The translations under genes and the position numbers were made by a program. Below, one piece after another: positions 57,133 through 64,000 of a stretch of DNA of 64,000 nucleotides. The DNA is from Phymorhynchus buccinoides (lineage: Eukaryota; Mollusca; Gastropoda; Neogastropoda; Raphitomidae). Each line of letters opens with the position of its first letter. Within the stretch, counting starts at the first letter, position 1. A model generated the notes under the pieces. That model did not search any database. It was given only the letters and a program-made list of their open reading frames with translations, and had not been told where the DNA came from. The stretch lies in assembly GCA_017654935.2 (NCBI GenBank), contig CM065684.1:60480786-60544785 (forward strand). The letters run 5' to 3'.

Positions 57133-59045
57133 CATCTACCAGCATGTGTACCATGATAGACAGGTCTCTACCAGCATGTGTGCCATGATACACAGGTCTC
57201 TACCAGCATGTGTGCCATGATACACAGGTCTCTACCAGCATGTGTGCCATGATACACAGGTCTCTACCAGCATGTGTGCCATGATAGACAGGTCTCTACC
57301 AGCATGTGTACCATGATAGACAGGTCTCTACCAGCATGTGTACCATGATAGACAGGTCTCTACCAGCATGTGTACCATGATAGACAGGTCTCTACCAGCA
57401 TGTGTGCCATGATAGACAGGTCTCTACCAGCATGTGTGCCATGATAGACAGGTCTCTACCAGCATGTGTGCCATGATAGACAGGTCTCTACCAGCATGTG
57501 TGCCATGATACACAGGTCTCTACCAGCATGTGTGCCATGCTACACATGTCTCTACCAGCATGTGTGCCATGCTACACATGTCTCTACCAGCATGTGTGCC
57601 ATGATACACAGGTCTCTACCAGCATGTGTGCCATGCTACACATGTCTCTACCAGCATGTGTGCCATGCTACACAGGTCTCTACCAGCATGTGTGCCATGA
57701 TACACAGGTCTCTACCAGCATGTGTGCCATGCTACACATGTCTCTACCAGCATGTGTGCCATGATACACAGGTCTCTACCAGCATGTGTGCCATGCTACA
57801 CATGTCTCTACCAGCATGTGTGCCATGCTACACAGGTCTCTACCAGCATGTGTGCCATGATAGACAGGTCTCTACCAGCATGTGTGCCATGATACACAGG
57901 TCTCTACCAGCATGTGTGCCATGATACACAGGTCTCTACCAGCATGTGTGCCATGATACACAGGTCTCTACCAGCATGTGTGCCATGATACACAGGTCTC
58001 TACCAGCATGTGTGCCATGATAGACAGGTCTCTACCAGCATGTGTGCCATGATACACAGGTCTCTACCAGCATGTGTGCCATGATAGACAGGTCTCTACC
58101 AGCATGTGTGCCATGATAGACAGGTCTCTACCAGCATGTGTGCCATGATACACAGGTCTCTACCAGCATGTGTGCCATGCTACACATGTCTCTACCAGCA
58201 TGTGTGCCACACAGGTCTCTACCAGCACATGATACACAGGTACCAGCATGATAGACAGGTCTCACCAGCATGTGTGCCATGCTACACATGTCTCTACCAG
58301 CATGTGTGCCATGCTACACATGTCTACCAGCATGTGTGCCATGCACATGTACACAGGTCTCTACCAGCATGTGTGCCATGTCTCTACCAGCATGTAAATG
58401 ATACACAGGTCTCTACCAGCATGTGTGCCATGCTACACAGGTCTCTACCAGCATGTGTGCCATGATACAGGTCTCTACATGTGTGCTCTACCACCAGCAT
58501 GTGTGCCATGCATACACAGGTCTCTACCAGCATGTGTGCCATGAGGTCTCTACACATGTGTGCCACTACACATGTCTCACACTGTTGTGCCAATATAAGA
58601 GCTCTTACCTTCTGACCAAACATGTGTGCCATGCAAACCTTCCATAGTGTCTACACTACTACACAAAAAGTTAAGGATACCTATGATAGAACAGGTGCTC
58701 TACCAGCATGTGTAGCCATGATACACAGGTCTCTACCAGCATGTGTGCCATGATACACAGGTCTCTACCAGCATGTGTGCCATGATACACAGGTCTCTAC
58801 CAGCATGTGTACCATGATAGACAGGTCTCTACCAGCATGTGTGCCATGATGCACAGGTCTCTACCAGCATCGTGTGCCATGATACACAGGTCTCTACCAG
58901 CATGTGTGCCATGATAGACAGGTCTCTACCAGCATGTGTGCCATGCTACACAGGTCTCTACCAGCATATGTGCCATGATACACAGGTCTCTACCAGCATG
59001 TGTGCCATGATAGACAGGTCTCTACGAGCATGTTGTGCCAGATAG
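57133..59045 (+). repeat. 32-bp minisatellite, ~58 units
   Basis: The unit is caggtctctaccagcatgtg tgccatgataca with variants gatagaca, gctacaca and gtgtacc. Order is clean to ~58200, then units become deleted and scrambled (58200-58690), then regular again. A Tc1-end relic sits at 58653-58680. Start abuts the foldback end. Confidence 0.96.
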
Positions 59046-59565
59046 ACATGCTGTTTCCTTTATGTGTTGGTTTGGAAGTCTGTGTTTGAAGAACAAGCGT
59101 GTGTTGGATGATGAGGTGAATGTGTGTAGTCAAGTTGTTGGAAAGAGAGAGATGGGTTTGAATGAGATGTACGAAAGACGAACCAAGCATAAAGCCAGGA
59201 AGATTGAAAATGACACCTCCCGTGTTTTGAACAAACATTACGAACTATTAGCCCTGCACGTCGCTACAAGCCTTTTAAAGCATCAACTCCAGGGCACAGA
59301 AATGGCTTCATCCCCAGATCCATCCACCTCCTATACTCATGATCCTATTAGGTTTAAACGTGTGTTCATCGTGTTAAAAGAAACTATGCATGCTTATCAG
59401 CCCATAGTGTATGTATCCACATATAATGTGCATCTTCAAGTGAGTATTATGTGTAACTTTTGCTCCTATCCATGCATGCTGAATGTCGATGTCTTTGTTA
59501 TTCTGGCACCTGAACAAAATTTCTCCTTGGGAGATAATAAAGTGAAAGCTTGATTTGATTTGATA
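59046..59565 (+). mobile_element. Probable LINE 3' fragment
   Basis: Ends with cctgaacaaaatttctcctt gggagataataaagtgaaag and tttgatttgat, typical of a non-LTR 3' tail. It is open over 172 codons (e.g. MYERRTKHKARKIENDTSRV) but I do not recognise the protein. Confidence 0.55.
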
Positions 59566-60445
59566 GTCCAGCCGCCGTGGCCTAGTGGTTAGAGTCGCGG
59601 ACTACTGGCTGGGAGGCCTTCAGGTTCGAATCCCATCAGAGGCGAGGGTTGTTTCATGTCCTGGACCGACTCCTACCCAGAGTGAGTGGATATGGGCTCA
59701 ATGGAAAGACTGAAACCACACAGTCAGCTTCATCCGCTTAACGGATGCGATTCTGAGAGTGTTGTTCTAATTTCAAGACCAACACTGCAAGGGTGTCTGT
59801 AGTTCTCGGGCATGGTTAACGCCTGGATATCATTATGAATGGAGCGTAGAATACAGCCCTGTCAGTCCAGTCTCAGACCGATATGAGAACTCCATGAGCA
59901 TCATCATCATAGTCATCCGCCTCCATTTCCATCAATCATTAGAAAGAAAAAAAAATGTCTCCAATTGCAGGTGAGTTGCAAGCCCTGCTTTCATGGTGAT
60001 CTTCATCAGTTTCGGTTTCCGATCCAGTCTTTGCCTTGGTGCGTTCGGGTCAAAGTCATGGGGATCAGTGTGTTCTGGGGAGCTGTCGGTGGACGGTCGT
60101 GGTGGCGCCCTTGGGAGGAGGACGATCACTCACGCTGATCTAATGTACAGACTAAGAGATTAGTGTCGTCAGTAGGGGGTATTAGTAGGTATCGTCCTGC
60201 ACTACAGGCTCCACTGAAATCCACCATAAGTGACTCAGCAGCATTGCAGTGTCTCATCGGAAAGTTTGCCTCTTGACGGCCTTAACATAGATTCGCTCCC
60301 CTTGGACTGCTGGTCTCGGATTCTGCGACCTGAACGTGCAGAGGTGTGGCTGTGACTACAAACGGGCGGCTATGGGACTGTTCGGAATGAGCGGTGGGGA
60401 GCAATTTCATGGTGTGTGAGGAGATGGGCCAGCAAAAAAAATTAA
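59566..60445 (+). mobile_element. tRNA-derived SINE, longest copy
   Basis: A box tggcctagtgg (59578-59588) and B box ggttcgaatcc (59623-59633) in a tRNA-like head, followed by a body shared with 2283-2925 to about 60270. It may extend to the A-rich tail at 60430-60445, giving 700-880 bp. It sits inside the 32-bp minisatellite: one more unit follows at 60448-60492. Confidence 0.85.
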
Positions 60446-60506
60446 AAATGATAGACATGTCTCTACCAGCATGTGTTCCATGATAGACAGGTGTGTGCGC
60501 GCGTGT

Positions 60507-60557
<51 letters not shown>

Positions 60558-61029
60558 CTGTGTGTGTGTGTCATGTGTGTGTGTTTTGTTTTGGAGGGGG
60601 TGTGTGTGAAGAGGGGTGAGGCGAACTTAGGAAACCTAGCTATCAATTTAGTCCAACTATCAGCAGGATTTAACTTTGGGGTGAAGTTCTTTTTATGCGT
60701 CCTCTGGAGCCGGCCATTTGCAGTGAGTCGGCCTTCGGTGAAGCAATCATAGGAACCACAATGAAGATAAGCACAGCATCTCATTCAAACAACTTTTTAT
60801 ACACGTGTAAGAAGCAAACTTGATATATATGATATGATATGATATGATATGATATGATATGAGGGGTAATGATATGATATGATAAGGGCCCAGGGGATAT
60901 GAAGATGATATTATCAGTTATTGTGACTTTGCTGTGGGATATTGCTTTTAGAGACATATCTCGAGACAGATAAAGAGTCAGACAGTTTCTATAGCCATGT
61001 GTAACTTGGTGTATTAATGATATGAGGGT
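60446..61029. repeat. Minisatellite remnant, (GT)n, (GATAT)n
   Basis: 60448-60492 is a remnant of the 32-bp array; 60488-60590 is (GT)n; 60820-60885 is a gatat pentamer repeat. Nothing else recognised. Confidence 0.8.
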
Positions 61030-63558
61030 TGTCACGAAATCCCCCGCTCGATCCTGATCAGAGATCGGGAGAGGTAAATCGCGAACCCCGAGGAGAGTCT
61101 CGCACGCCCAGACAGACAAACCTCGCAGGAGAAGGCACACGCGCACACCAGAAGTACAATACAAAACAAGACTATTTATTATAAGCAAGCACACACACAC
61201 ACTTACACAATTCAATACACTCAATGTTTAACAAATTATCTACACAATATACATGGCATTCAAAAGTTTGTCCAAAGAATAAACTAAAGCCGGCAACTTA
61301 ACTGAATAACTAAAAGAGAGTTTGTAAGCAGAAACACAAAATTGAAGGGAAAAACGACGAAAGGGCAGACGAAGAAAAGAAGTCCAACAAAAACAGCAGA
61401 GCGTCCGAAGAAGAAGACAAAAGGGGAAAACAAAAGTCAGTAGAAAAACTGCTCCCCCTCCTGTGGCAGGCTACAGCAGCAGAAACAAAAGATGAGAGAC
61501 GGCAGAGGTCGCCCCCAGACTCCTCAACAGGAACGTCGAAGCCTGGCCCGAACGCACAGACAGGCCCACAGATCGGGCCTAACACGGGGCCAGACAGAAA
61601 GGCGGGCGGCCTCCCACAGCCGGAAACGGAGAAAAGAGCGGTTGACCGGGCGGTCAACCAGGCAGCAACAGGTCAGGTCAGGTTCAGGCTCAGGATCAGG
61701 CTCAGGATCAGGACTCAGGATCAGGCTCAGGCTCAGGATCAAGATCAGGATCAGGCTCAGGATCAGGCTCAGGACTTTAGGAAAAACCAAAACAAAAACC
61801 TGGTTTTGAACACCCAGAGTAACAACAGTTTTGTGTTTACCCAAAAACTAATTCCCCAACAGTCCTCTTCAGGGATGTAAAAACCCACCCTCTTTAAACT
61901 TGGTTCTCTCCAAGAACCCCAAAACGCTGAACAACACTTTCTTTACAATCCTTTTCACACGACTCAGTCTAGGGGTAATATTTCATCAAAAGGATTAACT
62001 AAAAGGTTTCACTTTTTCTGGAACAACAAGGCTTTCATACATTTAGAAAATTCTAGCCTTTCAAATACAAAAATTAACAATTACATTCTTCTGAAAATTT
62101 CACAGCTTTTCAGGTACAAGAATGGACACTTAAATTCTTCTGAAAATATCACATAAAATTTCACCACCAAAAATATGTCCTTTCCATTCTCATTTCTTCC
62201 AGAAGGCGGACGAACTACAGGCAAAGAATGTATTTCCCCAAAATGGCATTCACAATGTACTTCAAAAGGTCAAAAAGCCTTGAAAACATTAATTACACTT
62301 TCTCTCAAAAATAAAAACAGAAACGGGTATGAACGCTTTACAAAGCCCCTATCAGCATAGCTAGAAGCGCAACTGGAATAACCCTCTGTTATCCAGCTCT
62401 CCGCAGAGTCTCTTAATACCTAATTAAGCTAGGACGATGACCGCGAGGCTAAACATAGGCCGCGAGGCTAAACATATACCGCAAGGCTAAACATAGGCCG
62501 CGAGGCTAAACATAGGCCGCGAGGCTAAACATATACCGCAACAAGGAATAATGCGCGCGCGTGCACGCATTTAGGATTCTGAATCTCTGTGAACTCAAAA
62601 ACGCTTTGCACCGAAAAACGATTTGCACGGCCTAAACACACAATGGCGAGCCAAAACATTGATTCAAAAATATGTGCCGAGTTCAAGTACCAAATTCTAC
62701 GACCGGCAAAAACCTATCCAACTGACAAGTCATGACCCAGCCAGTCAGTTCCTTAGCCCCTTATGCAAAAATCAAGAAAATAATAAGAAAAATGAACCAA
62801 AGAAAACGCACACAAATATACATGTTAGCAAACCTATAACTAGCTACTTTACATTGTTACGCGCGCGTTGTTGTACGAGTTTTAACGGGATTAATACTAA
62901 TTTTATGCAGCTACTGACCAAACTTCCAAGTGGCGGAATGAAGAAGAAGAATCCTCCCCACAAGACAGTCGCAGCTCTGGTCTCGCCAAGGGCTCGGGGT
63001 AAGCGCGAGCAGGTGGAAGGGGTTCCGGACCGGCCACAGCTTTCTTCCAGGACTCCAGTGAACGCCAGGGACGATGACGGGGAAGGGAGGACGATGAGGA
63101 ACCAAATAAAAAAGGGGTGAAGATGGCGATGAGGATGAAGAGAAGAAACGATGTCAGCCGAAGCTCTACAGCTTCGCTATCCCCACGTCTAGGACTCGTG
63201 CAGGATAAACAATTGATAACAGGATCCTTCAGGGACGTGGCCCTCACCACACCTCAGCACTGGGCGGCCGTAGGTGGACAGAACGATGAAAAGGAGAAAG
63301 GATGAAGCGATGAAGCGATGTTGCTTAACTGAAGGAAAAATATGGAGTGACGTTTGACCGGTCTAAAACTCATGAAGTCGCCAGTTGAATGTGGAGTCTC
63401 GCGAGAGGTCAGAGCTAACACGGGTTGCACGGATTTCACAAGTAGGTTGTCTCGATTAGGTTCAAAGAAGGAGAAAGATCTCGGGGTCCTTTGTGATCGA
63501 GTGGTAGACTGTGCCTTTCTCTGTCTGTTCAGAAGAACAATGTCACAAACTCGTGACA
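61030..63558 (-). mobile_element. Solo LTR-like element, copy C
   Basis: TGTCACGA ... TCGTGACA, 2.53 kb, same orientation as copy A and collinear with it. No matching 5-bp duplication is visible (agggt before, gcctg after). Internal hexamer and aggctaaacata tracts differ in length from the other copies. Confidence 0.82.
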
Positions 63559-63889
63559 GCCTGTCACGTAGTCTTTGTGTCAGGGTTAACATACTAACAC
63601 CATCATTTCGTGCAGCATTTTAATTTCGTGCAATTTACGTAAATTATTAGCATACAACCAACCATGAACAATAATGATCAGTATGTACCATAAATGATAC
63701 AAGAACTACAAAGATTACGAAAATGCAACCAAATAACGAATTTTAAATGACCATCCAACATATTCTACCATTAGTTAGACTAACAAGAATAACAAATAGT
63801 TTGATATATCTTTCTTAATTGCATGTTTTTCCTTTAGAGTCAAAACGGACTATCTCAAGATAGTCCATTGACTTATTATTGAACTCACT
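63559..63889. other. Unassigned AT-rich DNA
   Basis: Nothing recognised. Confidence 0.4.
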
Positions 63890-64000
63890 GCGAAAACTAA
63901 TAACTATGAATTAAAAAAGAATGAATGAAAATAATATAAAATAGGGATTATGCTATTTATATTTCTTCAGTCCTTTTTTAATAGAAGTTATTAGTTTTGG
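63890..64000. mobile_element. Foldback MITE, hairpin type 1 (window edge)
   Basis: cgaaaactaataac ... attaaaaaag and ccttttttaatagaag ttattagttttgg are inverted; same family as 23660-23780. It may continue past the window. Confidence 0.75.

Noticed and set aside
57466..58465. Cys/His-rich frames in the 32-bp minisatellite
   Set aside because: 96 bp (three units) is a multiple of three, so frames stay open by chance.
57133..59045. Regular repeats resembling a CRISPR array
   Set aside because: No unique spacers; repeats are head-to-tail in a eukaryotic genome, so it is a minisatellite.
59035..59553. 172-codon frame beside the SINE
   Set aside because: Starts in the minisatellite and ends in a LINE-like tail; no recognised domain, so not called as a gene.
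59571..59650. Possible tRNA gene (A and B boxes)
   Set aside because: No acceptor-stem pairing is apparent and the same head is joined to a long repeated body in three places, so it is a SINE head.

Overview
This is a window of a eukaryotic (metazoan) nuclear genome: introns with GT/AG borders, long CT/GA and GT/CA microsatellites, tRNA-derived SINEs, LINE tails, LTRs, MITEs and DNA transposons. One host gene is clear: nine coding exons on the + strand (2949-21233) that join in consistent reading phase and encode the SAM domain and conserved C-terminus of a Smaug/SAMD4 translational repressor. The repeat mix suggests a lophotrochozoan, perhaps a gastropod mollusc; that is inference, because no diagnostic marker is present.

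Layout. 1-2948: CT microsatellites, dispersed repeats and a reversed SINE. 2949-21233: the 3' coding part of Smaug; its N-terminal exons lie left of the window. Its introns hold a 2.5 kb solo LTR, a pogo-like element, LINE tails, MITEs and a 36-copy 78-bp tandem array. 21234-42450: T-rich DNA without coding exons, possibly a very long 3' UTR ending at AATAAA (42422), with tandem arrays (83 bp x ~23, 68 bp x 7, 45 bp x 4, 29 bp x 5) and a decayed piggyBac element. 43501-44000: assembly gap. 44.6-47.5 kb: foldbacks, a small hAT-like transposon, a ~150-bp tandem repeat and one isolated minus-strand exon of cytosolic glycerol-3-phosphate dehydrogenase (GPD1). 47.5-64 kb: mobile and repetitive DNA: two more 2.5 kb solo LTRs, a nearly intact Tc1 transposon, a 3.7 kb inverted repeat, a 32-bp minisatellite and a full-length SINE.

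The most unusual signal is inside Smaug. Most exon edges have one or more partial copies of themselves, including the splice site, in the adjoining intron. The extreme case is the exon at 12660: its 3' splice-site module (branch-point-like CTAAC, AG, first 36 coding bases) is repeated 36 times at exactly 78 bp. Since 78 is 26 codons and no unit contains a stop, each of the 36 acceptors would give an in-frame protein, with 0 to 35 cysteine-rich 26-residue repeats placed just after the SAM domain. Whether any upstream acceptor is used cannot be told from DNA alone.
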